DNA of 64,000 bases from Linyphia triangularis (Eukaryota; Arthropoda; Arachnida; Araneae; Linyphiidae). Shown in pieces: positions 23,957 through 35,152 of this stretch. The stretch is taken from assembly GCA_963978545.1 (NCBI GenBank), contig OZ021722.1, positions 109,874,442 through 109,938,441 on the forward strand. Reading direction: 5' to 3'. Every line of letters starts with the position of its first letter. Positions within the stretch are counted from its first letter, which is position 1. Position numbers and translations under genes: made by a program. The notes below the pieces were generated by a model that had not been told where the DNA came from, made no database searches, and saw only the letters and a program-made list of their open reading frames with translations.

Positions 23957-24427
23957 CTGGGATGTAGTTCACTCCTTTTTGCAGCGTCTGTATCTATGTT
24001 AAGATCGGCTGTTAGGACGTCTGTTCTCCATGTTAGGAGCGGTCCCTTTTTCTTTTTTTTTTGGAGCAATGACAGTCTTCTACCTTCTAGGTGCTCCAGT
24101 CTTCGGACAACAGAAGCTGCTTTTTCCTCCCATGAATACGTCGACTCTCACGAATGGTATAAAGCCAAAAAGTCAGGACACTCCCTATCTCTTCCTTGTG
24201 ATAGGCACACCAATACCCGTCTGTCCCGACTTGCTAGTGGTCACCTTAAAGGCCTCACATATTCCAGGGGAAGCAAAAATTTTCCTCTTTGCCCTAAATG
24301 CCAAAAAGAACAGGCATCACCTCAGCACATTTTGGACTGCCTTGGACTGGACTGGGAGGACATTTATAACTGTCCACAACTAGTGTCAGACTTCATTAAT
24401 GTCAATGGCTTCACTGATATTGTCTGA
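23957..24427 (+). pseudogene. C-terminal remnant of non-LTR retrotransposon ORF
   Basis: The frame (starting upstream at 23879 in family X sequence and ending in TGA at 24425-24427) encodes about 155 residues within the insertion. The recognisable part begins near 24170: CDRHTNTRLSRLASGHLKGL, then a zinc-knuckle-like cluster CPKC-x8-H-x3-C, then HILDCLGLDWEDIY and a hydrophobic end. This arrangement follows the RNase H-like domain in many arthropod non-LTR elements. The reverse transcriptase and endonuclease are absent, so it cannot move alone. The Met used by the open frame belongs to the host repeat, not to the element. Confidence 0.75.
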
Positions 24428-24470
24428 CTTCGTCAGACAAAAGGGAGATTAGAAACAACAACACAACAAC
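23957..24470 (+). mobile_element. 5'-truncated non-LTR retrotransposon insertion
   Basis: A 514-bp insertion bounded by the perfect 11-bp direct repeat ATATTTTTAGC (23946-23956 and 24471-24481), ending in an AAC-rich tail (AGAAACAACAACACAACAAC). Only the last part of the coding region and a short 3' end remain, the usual result of incomplete reverse transcription. The clean duplication shows it entered family X after that element was in place. Confidence 0.88.
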
Positions 24471-25185
24471 ATATTTTTAGCATTCATACAGCAAAAATAT
24501 TAGGCGATATTTTTTGCGATAATTGTTGTATGTGGTCTATAAAAAAAATAAAACTAAGCCAAAATGATGATTTTGTCAATATACTTTTCGATAATTCTTA
24601 TATTATCCTTTCTTGTCAGTGAAACAGGGGAGATAAGAAAAAATGATCGTTTATGAGGTATGCTCAAGGAAAGAGAACTCTGTGTTAAAGGCATTTATTT
24701 TTCTACTTTTTACGCCATTAAACATTTTTTACGGGAATTCCGGAGGTGATGATGTTTAAAATACCTTAAGAGGCATTACCACAGCGATTTTGAACAAAAT
24801 CATTAGAGCCGATTTTTAGCAATTACTGAAAAACAAGATTTTTTCTATGACAGCTACCTTATGCGCATGCCCGATTTGGATGGAAACCTTAATGGTAGGT
24901 CCCTGTGCCATCACCAGCCCGCACATCAAATTTGAATATCGTTGGTCAATTTGTTGGGGAGTTTTGTTGTACACACATAGACATTTTTTCTATATCACTT
25001 TTTTGGAGAAATGCAAAAAAAAAAGCGATTTTTTTTTTTTTTTTTTTTTTTTTTTGGACCAAATACTATGCTTTCATTACTCTATATACACATATGGGTA
25101 ATTGAAAGTAAAAATTGACAGCACCTCACATATAATTGGAAGCTTTTCTCCATTTATTCCACGTTTCTTGGTGGTCATATCAAAG

Positions 25186-25775
25186 TTAAGGGGATTTAGT
25201 TCCCATTACCAATAATGTTAAATTGTCTATTATTGACATAACTTTTCTTAGAAAGTTCTAAACAAATGATTTTTAAATTTTTTATATTGGCTAAATAGAT
25301 TAATGTAAGTTACTGGGATTAAGGTTGGGTAACAAATATCATTAAAACTATTTTTTTTGTTTTATTTTAATGAATCTAATTTAATTTTTTTTTAAATGAA
25401 TTTTTTTATTTGAATTTGAATTTTTTTATAATTTTTATATAGATTTTGTACTTTAAAAAATATTTATGTAAATAACAAGACATTTTTTAACTTCAGTCAG
25501 ATCTTTAGATTACTATAACTATGTACTACAATTTCATAAAAATCTTAATGCTATGTCTGTACTAATTAGTTAGAAAAGGTACACTGAAGTTTAAAATATC
25601 TGAGTTAGAGAAAATCTAAGTTAAAATTTTTAAAAAAAAAAAAAAAAAAAAAACATCTAATTTTTTCGAGAAGAACCTAAAGTAATATATAGAAAGAAAA
25701 GCAAAACTAACATAAAAAAGCATGAAATAAAAATCTCAAAATCGATATTTTTTTCATTTTAAAAATACCGCTTGA
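25186..25775 (+). mobile_element. Decayed TTAA MITE, relative of the 17175 element
   Basis: The left end is TTAA-GGGGATTTAGTTCCC. Inner text matches the 17175 element (TGTACTACAATTTCATAAAAATC inverted, GAAATAAAAATCTCAAAATC). The right TTAA is lost near 25775. It has an A-run at 25630-25652. Confidence 0.55.
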
Positions 25776-28322
25776 GAATCAATTTTTACAAGTCAATAAT
25801 TATAAAAACTGAAAAATTCATCTGTACCGTAAAAAAAACAAGAGCTCATATCACTGGCGTCATAATTTTAAAATTATTAATAATAATAAAAAAATTATCA
25901 TTTACCTGTGTCATACAAATATATCCACGGCATATTAATTTCGGTATGTTACCTCACAAGTTGTACTTTCATGCAAGTTTGAGCAACTAATTGAAATAAA
26001 CCAATTACTGTAGTCCCAACATGAAAAGATAGGCTATAAATATCTTCACTGAATCAACTATAATTACGCATCTACCCATGACAAACAATGTCCAGACTGG
26101 AAATCGGTATTCACTACTGTTGCAGAAGCCGATCCAAATACATCTCCAATTGCGAAAATTGACCAGCAATAACAATACTTTCAGCCTAATAAGATTTTGC
26201 GCAACAAATATTATAAATATTCTCCGAATTATTTATTGGATTTTAACAAATGCAACATTCCCCGCAATCTTCATTGCAAACTACGTTTCACAAATCAACG
26301 ACATGGCCATTACAGATTGATACACTATAACGATTCTGAAGCAAGAAATATCAGACACATATTGAAACGTAAAAGCAAATATGTTCATTAATGTGAAAAG
26401 ATGCACTAATTGCACTATATCGAAGCAACTGTAATTACATCTATTGGTTTGTTACTAAACCGCAGTCCACATAACCACATCTGCCCGCTTTCAACATAAT
26501 TAAGTTTTGCATGGTCTATCAAAACATACTACTGCTATATCTAACCCCCCCACATGGCTATGATGGAAGATCCAAAATCAAATTAAGCCCATTGCCTACT
26601 TCAATAAAAATTCGCCTGTCTTGGAAGAGTTTAGATACTAGGCCTTAGGAGAGATCTAGTGCCGATTCCGTGGTAAGTAGATTGCAAAATGTGATATTTG
26701 GTCCTGACTTCCAGTACAGCTTTTAAGAGGGATACTTGATATTCACTCGAGGGAAACCCTTTCTGATTATTTAAAAGATAGGGTTGCAAACAGTTTGTCA
26801 GAGCGAAGTTTAGATGTTTACGAGTTCGTCAGCTCCTTTAGATCGAGATAAAATTCGATTTCGTTAAAACTTAAGTATATTAATGTGGGGGCGGTGAATT
26901 GGGGAGGTTTAGAATTTACTTGGTAATTTGTTTCGGACATTGTAAATGTCATTTCACGGCATTTCCAGTTCCGTAATAGGAAAATACAATTACAGTAATA
27001 TGTGTGTCTTACAAGAAGAATCCAAGTAATGAAAGGATTTTGTGCAAGATAGGCTTGAGTTTATTTATAATAGAACTTTTTATAATCAACAGAAGCATTT
27101 AAAATAGTGTGATTAATCAATATAAAAACGAAGTGTTGAGTTAAGTGGTTATTTTTTTTTTTTTTTTTTTAAATTCTAGTACACGCTTTTGTACTAATAA
27201 TCCAGAGAATTAACCATCACATTCACATCACATTATGCAAGACATTATTTTAAGAACGTGAACGACGGCAAAGTTATTTTCAGTTGAGTGGGAGGGGAGA
27301 GCACACCAAAGGGGGAAGGGGGGGGGGGAACACGGCAAACATTTAGGTTCGACACCTTGATTTTTTTTCAAATATAAATTAGATTTCCTAATAAAATTAT
27401 AATTAAAAGCTATATAATAATGTAATGTTCAAACAAATAATTTAAAGTCTCTATTAAACTAATTTATTTCTGTAAATTAAATTTCTTTATCAGCTTTTTC
27501 TGTAATTTTCATAAGCCAAGGGAGTGTGTGTGTGGGGGGGGGGGGTTGCAAGAGCACATTCTTGCCCTTATCTGATGATACCTGGAGTTTATTATTTGTC
27601 ACAAGTTTGTGACCAATAACAATACTTTAGAAACAAATTCGAAATGTCACATTCCAATTGCCAATCTCTAAGCGCCTTTCATTTTCCAGCTAACATAGCA
27701 GTTGACTGTGACGTAGCAGTGCGTAGGTTCTATTGAATAATAACTTAATCAGGAAAGCACAAAAGCTTTCTAGAATCTCAAGCATTAAACATTTTATTTC
27801 TAGTAATTCCCAAATTCAGGTAGTCCCAGGGCAGGCTTTAAAAATAACTCCTGAATAAAAGTTATCCTACAAGAAGCTAAAAACCTAAATAATTATAAAG
27901 GCTGGCGAAGTGGTTATCATATTTATGTCAACAATATACTCATCGAAAAAGTTGCAAAATATCTCACAGAGTTTAATTAAAAAAAAGTACCATTTTGAAA
28001 TGAAATCGTTCCAATTATATCCCATTTCACTTATTTAAAACTTTTTAACAAGATGAGGTACACGGAATTTAATTTAACACTTCTTAAATAAAGTGTGGAA
28101 ACGAAAGAGATTTGAGCAGCACAAATGCTCAATTTGAAAGGTTTCAAAATTAATTTATTTCCTTCACTTGAGATCCTGCCCTAAAAAAACAAGGTACATT
28201 CTTTTCTCTCTAAATTCTTTTCAAATCGTCTGCGCAATAAAAACTGAAATTGAGAAAAATAGAAAAAAAAAAAAAAGCGTCTGACATTCCATTTCATTCT
28301 TCGATCTGTTTTAATATTGTTT
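25776..28322. other. Mostly unassigned sequence
   Basis: Two overlapping short frames (26078-26320, 26197-26391) show no motif. T-runs (about 27151-27170) and G-runs (27320-27329, 27533-27544) are present. No shared repeats or RNA genes were identified. Confidence 0.35.
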
Positions 28323-28328
28323 TTTATT
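28323..28328 (-). terminator. Possible polyadenylation signal AATAAA
   Basis: Minus-strand AATAAA lies about 112 bases downstream of the stop codon of the candidate exon at 28440-28667, a reasonable distance for a 3' UTR. AT-rich DNA contains many such hexamers, so this is only supportive. Confidence 0.25.
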
Positions 28329-28439
28329 CCCTTTCTTTAAGCACCTAAGACTTAATTCCATTGTTTTAACCTCTCTCCCCCCCCCCCACACCAAAACTTC
28401 ATTAGTGTCATTGAATCTAATTGAATTGAGGATTTCGTC

Positions 28440-28667
28440 TCAGTACGAACTGAACTGAAGAGAAAAACGGATGTTATGCTGATTGCTTTGGAGAGCAATG
28501 TAATCATCTTGGGATCTTCTAACTGTAAGAATTCTATCGAAGTGATCTTCATCGCACGCAACCTTTTTATACTTCTTAAAATATTTCTTTCCAGAATTCT
28601 TATAAATAAATAAGAACTTATAATAATAATAAGAATATATGTTTTTTCTACTGTTGCCACCAATGTT
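28440..28667 (-). CDS. Candidate terminal exon, unidentified protein
   Basis: On the minus strand an acceptor-like CAAGTTTTAG ends at 28668. It is followed by 75 codons and TGA at 28440-28442. The translation starts NIGGNSRKNIY, passes a Tyr-rich patch, then reads KKYKKVACDEDHFDRILTVR and ends SNQHNIRFSLQFSSY. The charged, mixed second half is unlike the AT-driven noise elsewhere. A second minus frame (28352-28663) is also open, which weakens the case. No domain is recognised and no upstream exon was identified. Confidence 0.28.
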   Translation of the reverse strand, partial: NIGGNSRKNIYSYYYYKFLFIYKNSGKKYFKKYKKVACDEDHFDRILTVRRSQDDYIALQSNQHNIRFSLQFSSY

Positions 28668-29387
28668 CTAAAACTTGTTTATGAAAAATTGAATAAAATC
28701 GACATAAATTACAGCCATTTCACACTTTTAAACAAAACTTAGTTCTCGAACAATTAGAAAAGAATGGCAGAATTGTTCAAAGAAATATTAAATTAATTTT
28801 TCGGTAAAATGGAATGGTTTGACAAAGGATTAGAACTTCAAACTTTTCCTTGATTGCCGTTTTCGAGTCTAAAAAAAAGATGTTCTTTCTTTGGACTGAA
28901 ATGTTGGAGTATTTGGGCTGAATTGTTTTGAGTGGAACACAATTAAAAATTCATTTCACGAGGAAACGGTTAAGAACACTTTTTGTGAAGAGAGTTTTAC
29001 ATTCAAAATTATTCTTTGTCTCGAAGCAAAGCTCTTTGAATTATTGAGAAAAATACATATGTTCAATAAAAGCGTTTAGAAAGATAATTCTTTTTTCGAA
29101 GTCAAACTATCTAAAAAATTAAATTTGCTCATTTATTAGCAACTTACTTAATGTTATTAAAACAATTACATTGTCTCTAGTGAATGACTCTCTTGTTGTA
29201 AAATTAAATTACTGAAAAACCAAGATCGGTAGAATAACGAAACAAAAGTATAGTTATTTGATACTTGTAAAATTCTGATACTAAATTTTCAAAATTAGTC
29301 ACAAATGTTGCCAACAGTTAGTGCTGTACACTATAGTTCTTATGAATAAAGAGTGCTTTGAAGCTATCAGTCTTTGGACATAGTTCG
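28668..29387. other. AT-rich stretch, nothing recognised
   Basis: No shared repeat, RNA gene or coding pattern was seen. If the exon at 28440-28667 is real, this would be its upstream intron. Confidence 0.35.
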
Positions 29388-30037
29388 AGAGGCGACTGCA
29401 ATTTTTGGACCCCATCGAACATCATTCTGAATTTTTTATAGAAATTGGAGTTAGTAGATTAGGAATTCACTGGTCTGCCGTGGAAAAAATGGCCAAAACT
29501 GATCTATAATCGACTTGTAATGAGTTGAACTAAAATCTTATTGCCAAATATGTCATAACTTGCCAAAAATAGAACAAACTTATTCGTATGGCAACCCACT
29601 GCATTTTGATTTTCAATGAGAAAAAGTGCAAATGATTTCTGATCTCTGGCTCGGAAAACTTGTATCTTTTAAGAGTAAGCCAAATTGGCGACATTAGTTA
29701 CGTCATCAGTGGCGTAATGTTTATTGCCAACTTGGTTCCCTTTTAATAGATGCAAGTAGACCGTCGCCAGATATCTGAATCGTCTGCAACCTTCTTAATT
29801 GAAAATTAAAGAGTGAGGGTTACCAAATAAAAAAAAATGCTCATTATTTTTCAAGTAATGGAGCATTTGGCAATTGGATTTAGTTCAACTTATTTTTAGT
29901 CGATTTTTGTCCAGTTTCGTCCATTTTTGCCACGGCAGACCAGTGGATTCGTAATCTACTCACTTTTCTCTAATATCTATAAAAAATTCAGAATGATGTT
30001 CGATGGGGTTGCTTCGAAAAATTGCAGTCGACTCTCA
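29388..30037. mobile_element. Family Y palindromic MITE, complete copy
   Basis: The arms are long inverted repeats. The left arm reads GAGGCGACTGCAATTTTTGG, then CCCATCGAACATCATTCTGA. The right arm ends ...TCAGAATGATGTTCGATGGG, then AAAATTGCAGTCGACTCTC. The arms match for well over 150 bases, including the CACTGGTCTGCCGTGG block. There is no coding frame. Partial relatives lie at 3283, 31320 and 53460. Confidence 0.75.
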
Positions 30038-31015
30038 GTCTAACAATTTCACTGTTTAAAAGTGAAAGGAAGTTAGTGTGATTGTAACGACTGATTGCAG
30101 AGGACAAATTTATAACATCTCAAAAATTTCGCAACTACAGCGCCATCTTTGGCATCATTTGTAACTAATTTTAAAAGTTCCGTTTAAGATTTTTACAGCT
30201 TTCAAAATAACTGTAATTTTTTGTTTCATTTTTCTATCGATCTTTATTTCTGAGTTATTTCATTTTAAAATCAGGAAGTCCTGCTCTGAACATCCAGTAC
30301 CTTCAGGAACTTTGAGTTTCAGAAATTTCTCAGTAAATAGTACGCAGTGTTGCTGTAGAGCAAATATTTATGAACTTTTCCAACGTTTAACATTTTGAGA
30401 CATGTCAAACATGCATACTTTGTATTCAATTTTAATGTTCGGATTATGCAAATAGCTGTATTTCTATAAATATCAATATAGAAAAATTAAGTTGATGTTA
30501 TTCCTGCAATTTCCTGAAATTGGAATTTATTATTAGATAAGAAAATAGTTTCCTTGTTGTTTTTAAATCATTTGTCTTAACTTCGTTTTTCCTCCCGCAA
30601 CGAAAATTTTTATAATTTCGTATCTTATAATAAAAATATTAACTAGTAACGAAATAAATTATACTTCCTCACACGAACATTAAACAAGGGTCCAATATGT
30701 ATTGTTATTTTAATGAATATTGTACGACTTAGTTTTTTTCACTGGAAGTAAGAGAAAAAGTGAAGTAATAATTCAATATTTTTGACATAACGGTTTATAT
30801 AGATTTGAATAGTGCATCTAAATGTCCATACTTTCATGAAATTAAATTATTAAATTAATAGTGATTACTTTCAATTTTTTTTAAGTAGCTCTTCTTTATA
30901 TGAAACAAAAATAGAAATTTAACTTAAAGAAAGTTTCTCCAAAGTTAAAAACTGATCAAGCGTAACAGTATTTGTTAATAAAAATACTTATAACCGTATA
31001 CAAAGTAGTATAATA
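30038..31015. other. No feature recognised
   Basis: AT-rich sequence. The phrase ACAGCGCCATCTTTGGCA near 30138 echoes ACAGTGCCATCTATTGGCA at 32118, hinting at an old shared repeat too decayed to bound. Confidence 0.35.
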
Positions 31016-31319
31016 TATTTTTACTTTCAATTACCCATATGCATATATACATAGGGTAATGAAAGTATAGCAATCGGTCAAAAAAAAAACACGATATTTT
31101 TGCATTTCTCCACGTTTTGGAACATCCTGATTTCAAAAAAGTGATCTTGAAAAAATGTATGCGTATGTGTGTCTGTGGTCAGCATAACTCCCAAATTGAC
31201 CTACGACATTCAAATTTGGTATGAGGGTTAGTGGCGGCCATGGGACCTACCATTAAGGTTTTCGTCAAAATCACACATGCGCATAAGGTAGCTTCCATTG
31301 AAAAAATCATGTTTTTTTC
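31016..31319 (+). mobile_element. Family X left arm, fused to family Y
   Basis: The terminal palindrome TTTTACTTTCAATTACCC ... GGGTAATGAAAGTATAGC is intact. Then come the CCTGATTTCAAAAAAGTG box, GGACCTACCATTAAGGTTTT and GCGCATAAGGTAGCTTCC. The match to X stops at about 31319, where family Y text begins without a gap. Confidence 0.7.
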
Positions 31320-31741
31320 AATGAGAAAAAGCGCAAGCGATTTCTGATCTTTGGCTCGGAAAACTTATATCTTTTAAAAGTAAGCCAAATTGGCGACATC
31401 AGTTACGTCATAAGTGAAGTAATATTTTTTGTCAACTTGGCTCCCTTTTTATAGATGCAAGTAGCCCGTCGCCAGATATCTGAATCGTCTGCAACCATCT
31501 TAATTGAAAATTAAAGAGCGAGGGTTACCAAATGAAAAAAAAATGCTCATTATTTGGCAAGTTATGGCGCATTTGGCAATTGGATTTATTTCAACTTATT
31601 AAAAATCGGTTTTTGACTAGTTTCGGCCATTTTTTCCACGGCAGATCAGTGGATTCGTAATCAACTCACTTTTCTCCAATTTCTATAAAAAATTCAGAAT
31701 GATGTTCGATTGAGTTCAAAAATTGCAGTCGCTTCTCAGTC
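31320..31741. mobile_element. Family Y right half, joined to an X arm
   Basis: From CAATGAGAAAAAGCGCAAGC it follows the right half of 29388-30037 closely (GGCTCGGAAAACTT, GCAAGTAGCCCGTCGCCAGA, GATCAGTGGATTCGTAAT), ending AAATTGCAGTCGCTTCTCAG. The left half of Y is missing and is replaced by the X arm. Confidence 0.7.
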
Positions 31742-31814
31742 TACGTCTGTTTATAAGATAGGCGATGCCAAAAACTCACCCACTTGCATCCTCGCCAGAA
31801 AATTCAAGACAAAA

Positions 31815-32045
31815 TCAAGACGAGCAGTGCAAAGTTTCAAATGTTGCACGAAATGCATCCTGTAAGGGTACAGCTTCATAATTTTGCGTAAAATCATGCG
31901 CATTGTTACCCGCGGAATGTCCAGTTTTCGTACTATTGAGCGGCCCCTTTACAGAAGCATTGGAAGAGCTTGCAAAAGCTGTTCTAATTGTAACTTCCTC
32001 CACATTCGTCTGCTCAGTTACATCTCTTGCCGGTGCAACATCCAT
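31815..32045 (-). CDS. Unidentified 76-codon open frame, possible exon
   Basis: Minus-strand frame from ATG at 32045 to TGA at 31815, starting MDVAPARDVTEQTNVEEV and rich in Ser, Thr, Ala and Asn. It is markedly richer in G+C than its surroundings and its residue mix does not look AT-driven. An in-frame stop closes the frame upstream. No clear donor or acceptor was settled and no domain is recognised. It could be a disordered exon, a fragment of an old gene or chance. Confidence 0.28.
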   Translation of the reverse strand: MDVAPARDVTEQTNVEEVTIRTAFASSSNASVKGPLNSTKTGHSAGNNAHDFTQNYEAVPLQDAFRATFETLHCSS

Positions 32046-32504
32046 AGGACTGGTTTCGAATCATACGTATCGGCTTTTAAAGTGAAATTACTCATTTGCA
32101 TATGGTTTTTTAGCAGTACAGTGCCATCTATTGGCAATATTTCAAACTACTTTTTTTTTTTACGAAAACCTCGGCCGCATGATCTACGTAACATATATTT
32201 AAATTTTCATTCAGATCCCTTCACTAGAACTTGAGCTACGAGCCTCTGAGTAACGTTAGTTTAATTTTAACCATCTTGTATACCAAAGAGAGTTTTTTTT
32301 TGTTTTTTTTTCATTTGAAAACTTTAAATTCCTTTTTCTCAGTGTCAATGCATTTAAAGGTTAATGTTATTTTTATTTTTTGTAGTTTTTAGATGAAATG
32401 CTTATTTTTAAAATTGTGGGGATGGATTTCAGTGGTTTTAGAAGTGGGGGGGGGGGGGCTCTTTTCTTGAAAAGTGAGGGGACTCGTCACCCCGCGTCTA
32501 CCCA
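32046..32504. other. No feature recognised; G9-10 and T tracts
   Basis: Includes a G-run at about 32449-32458 and purine-rich text GTGAGGGGACTCGTCACCCC. No gene or shared repeat was bounded. Confidence 0.3.
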
Positions 32505-33990
32505 CACTTTTAGCACTGTATGCGTGTTTGTGGCTAACAATTCTGCGGAGGGCTAGTTAATCTTCAGCAGCGGTGTAGTGGGGCGGGAACGCGTGGGAAC
32601 GGCGATCCTTTACCTTTTTAGAAGGAGGAACGGCGTTGCCTAACCATAAAAAAAAATAAAAAAAATATTTAATTTTAATTTTTTTTCTTTACGTGATACT
32701 AAACGCAAAATCAAATAAGAAAACGAAAAAATTCTTTCGTGAGAACTATGCTTTCGTTTTCGATCCACAACTTCAGAGCTGAGTCCAATAATATATTTAT
32801 AAAGTGTCAAATATTCCCTTAAAATGGGTTGTGCAAAGTAAATAGTTTTAAAAAAAAAATGAATTTAAATAAAAAGAGTTTATTTACAATTATTTTTTAA
32901 TTTTTTATTTTTAAAGTGCTCATTGTCTGTTTTGTGACTATTAAAGTATTAAACTAAACTCTTTGGCGCAATAGCTCCGTGGGGCGCTTTGGCCTGCTGT
33001 AGCCAAACCAGCTTACTTGACCGTGGACCCCGGGGTGCCACACATCAATGTTCCGGTCAGATGGTCAGAGTCTGACATGAAAAATAATATTAATAAAGTT
33101 ATTCATTCTTAGTTGCAATTTTCACTCCCCCCCCCTCTCCTTCTCCACAGAAAAAAAACCGATTGTAACGTCGCAACATAGCGTTCCCACACCTTTTTAG
33201 TTTACACTACACCACTGATCTTCAGGCCGTCATCCAATCATCTGAAACATAGCAGATAGATTTATTGTCGATCAGAATGCATTTTATCAAGTTTTTTGGG
33301 ATGTAACCAAAGGATCATTTTTTGCACGAGCTATATTATCGCTTCGGAGAGCTAATTAATCTACTTGCTGGCATCTAAGTGAGCTGAAATTTGATCAATA
33401 GATTCATTGTCTATGAGAATGCTTTCTATCAAGTCTTAATGAGCTCTCACCAAAAGGTCACTTTTACGCATGTTTCTATTTAACGCTTCGGTTCGCTAAT
33501 TACCCAACTTACCATCATCCGATCGAGCTCAAATTTGACAGACAGATTCACTGTCGATTCGAATACATTTTATCAAGTTTTGGGGCTTGCCTTTTTCGTA
33601 GGGCTTATTAACACACTTGAGGTCATCCAATCTATTTGAAACATGGCAGATAGATTTGTTGTGGGTGACAAGGCTGTCTATCAAGTTTAGGGGGCTTGCA
33701 CTAAAAGACTGCTTTTACCCACTCTTCTATTTATCCTTTAGAAGAATAATTAGCTCACTTATCAGTATCGAATAAAGCTGAAATTCAACAGATTCGTTCT
33801 CGATAAAAATACATTCTATCAAGTTTTGGGGGATGTCACTGAGAGGCTGCCTTTACATACACGCTTATTCGCTTTTTCGCCGGACTAATTTATCCAATTT
33901 GCATCATCCAATCGAGCTAATATTTGTCATATAGATCCATTGTCCATGAGAACGTATTAATCAATTTTTGAGACTGATCCTAAAAAACCA
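32505..33990. repeat. Family Z-type tandem array, split by a hAT element
   Basis: Units of about 140-150 bases repeat five to six times after 33226: a GAGCTGAAATTTGACAGATAG-like start, ATTCATTGTCGATGAGAATG, TCTATCAAGTTTTGGGG, a CACTAAAAGGCTGCTTTTAC-like segment, and CTTCTATTT..CGCTTCGG. Divergence between units is high. A left piece (32505-32567, GCGTGTTTGTGGC..TTCTGCGGAGGGCTAG) matches the outer part of family Z. The hAT element at 32568-33217 lies between the two parts. Confidence 0.6.
32568..33217. mobile_element. hAT-type element with perfect 8-bp TSD
   Basis: Termini CAGCGGTGTAGTG and CACTACACCACTG are inverted repeats, and inner text GGGAACGCGTGGGAACG pairs loosely with GCGTTCCCACACC. 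The 8-bp direct repeat ATCTTCAG flanks it (32560-32567 and 33218-33225). CAG..GTG ends plus 8-bp duplications are classical for hAT transposons. At 650 bp with no transposase frame it is non-autonomous. Confidence 0.85.
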
Positions 33991-34064
33991 ATAGTCAAGA
34001 GTTTGTTATTAAATTGAGAAAGATCCATAGTACAAAGAAACAAGACCAAATCAGCAGGATTTTG

Positions 34065-34915
34065 TTAACACTAGATTGCCTAAGCAAGTCATTTTGACTG
34101 CTTTTGAATTTCAATTAAAAAAATAATTATTTAAATAATGACACAGCTTCTTATAATTTTGTGACTTTTTCTACAACATATAAATGGGTTAATTAATCAT
34201 TGTTGTTGCCCCCCCCCCGCCTCCTTCACTTCCGGTATATATATGTGTGTTATACCTATATTGCCGAGAAGCAGTCATTTTGACCGTTTGGAAAAGACCA
34301 GTTCGGCTCTGGATTGGAATAACATGATAACATACAAGTTCATGATAAATTGTCGATTTCGAAATATACTTGATAAGTTGCAGTTGTTCAATTACTAAAG
34401 TTATTGTTATTCGTACTTGTTATTCGAATCTTTATGCCAGGCCTGGCCACGCGCTTTGTTCCCTTTGAACGCGCTGTAACGTAATTCAGATGGGAAGGAG
34501 GATCACTGAGTGTATGATCTCATACTGTAATCGATACGGCTGCGCACGTGTCGACTTTGGTCAGGCCTGCTTTACGCACTGCCAGTCGTTCTAACACGTT
34601 GTTCAGTTGATAATATTTGTCAAAAATGTAAAAAAGCATGTTTGCGGAAGATGTAAATCCAAAAAGATTTGCACTTTAATTTGCTTAAAATGTCCAGATA
34701 ATGTATAAATTATTTTTTTTTCGAACTGAAATACATTTTTTTTATTGTTAATATTTATTAATAACTTGTTATATGACTGTAAGTGATATAAAATATATTA
34801 AAAATTACTGTTAAACAAATTTCTTTGCGCATTAGTTATTTTTTCACAATGCAGTCATTTTGACTGCTTTCAGGCAATATAGGTATATACTAAACTCCCG
34901 TCTTTCTAGTGTTAA
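34065..34915. mobile_element. piggyBac-like non-autonomous element
   Basis: Flanked by TTAA (34065-34068, 34912-34915) with ends CACTAGA and TCTAGTG. The palindromic motif GCAGTCATTTTGACTGC or close variants occurs near both ends (about 34085-34102 and 34851-34867) and once internally (34270-34287). These could be subterminal transposase-binding repeats. No transposase frame exists in the 851 bp. Confidence 0.75.
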
Positions 34916-34917
34916 AT

Positions 34918-35152
34918 GAGGGATTGAGAAGCAAAGGGATCTAAGTGACTTTTCTTAACTTTTGTGAAAATATCCTTAAAAGTTTCTTATTTAAATTAAA
35001 TTCTATGAAAACTAGTGATATCTTCATCATAGAGGTTAGTATTTGAAAAACAAATAATTTTTACACAAATTTAATATAAATAAGAAACTTTAAAGTATAT
35101 TTTCTGAAAAGTTAAGAAAAGTCACTTGGACCTTTTTGCTTCTCATGCCCTC
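34918..35152. mobile_element. Palindromic MITE P, copy 1
   Basis: An inverted-repeat element of about 235 bp: the left GAGGGATTGAGAAGCAAAGG, then AAGTGACTTTTCTTAACTTT, is mirrored by AAAGTTAAGAAAAGTCACTT ... GCTTCTCATGCCCTC on the right. It abuts the piggyBac-like element. Copy 2 is at 60756-60988. Confidence 0.75.

Larger units (their letters stand above)
23880..25115 (-). mobile_element. Family X half-element hosting a retrotransposon
   Basis: From CATCGCGCAACTTTCAATTA it runs to the terminal palindrome near 25070-25115 (CATATGGGTAATTGAAAGTA). Diagnostic text includes GATAAGAAAAAATGATCGTT, CAGAGTT-like CTCTGTGTTAAAGGC, CGCATGCCCG and ACCTTAATGGTAGGTCC. The non-LTR insertion at 23957-24470 and a T-run near 25030-25054 enlarge it. 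Confidence 0.65.

Noticed and set aside
24030..24383. 117-codon frame overlapping the retrotransposon
   Set aside because: It is an out-of-frame shadow of the real C-terminal retrotransposon frame ending at 24427.
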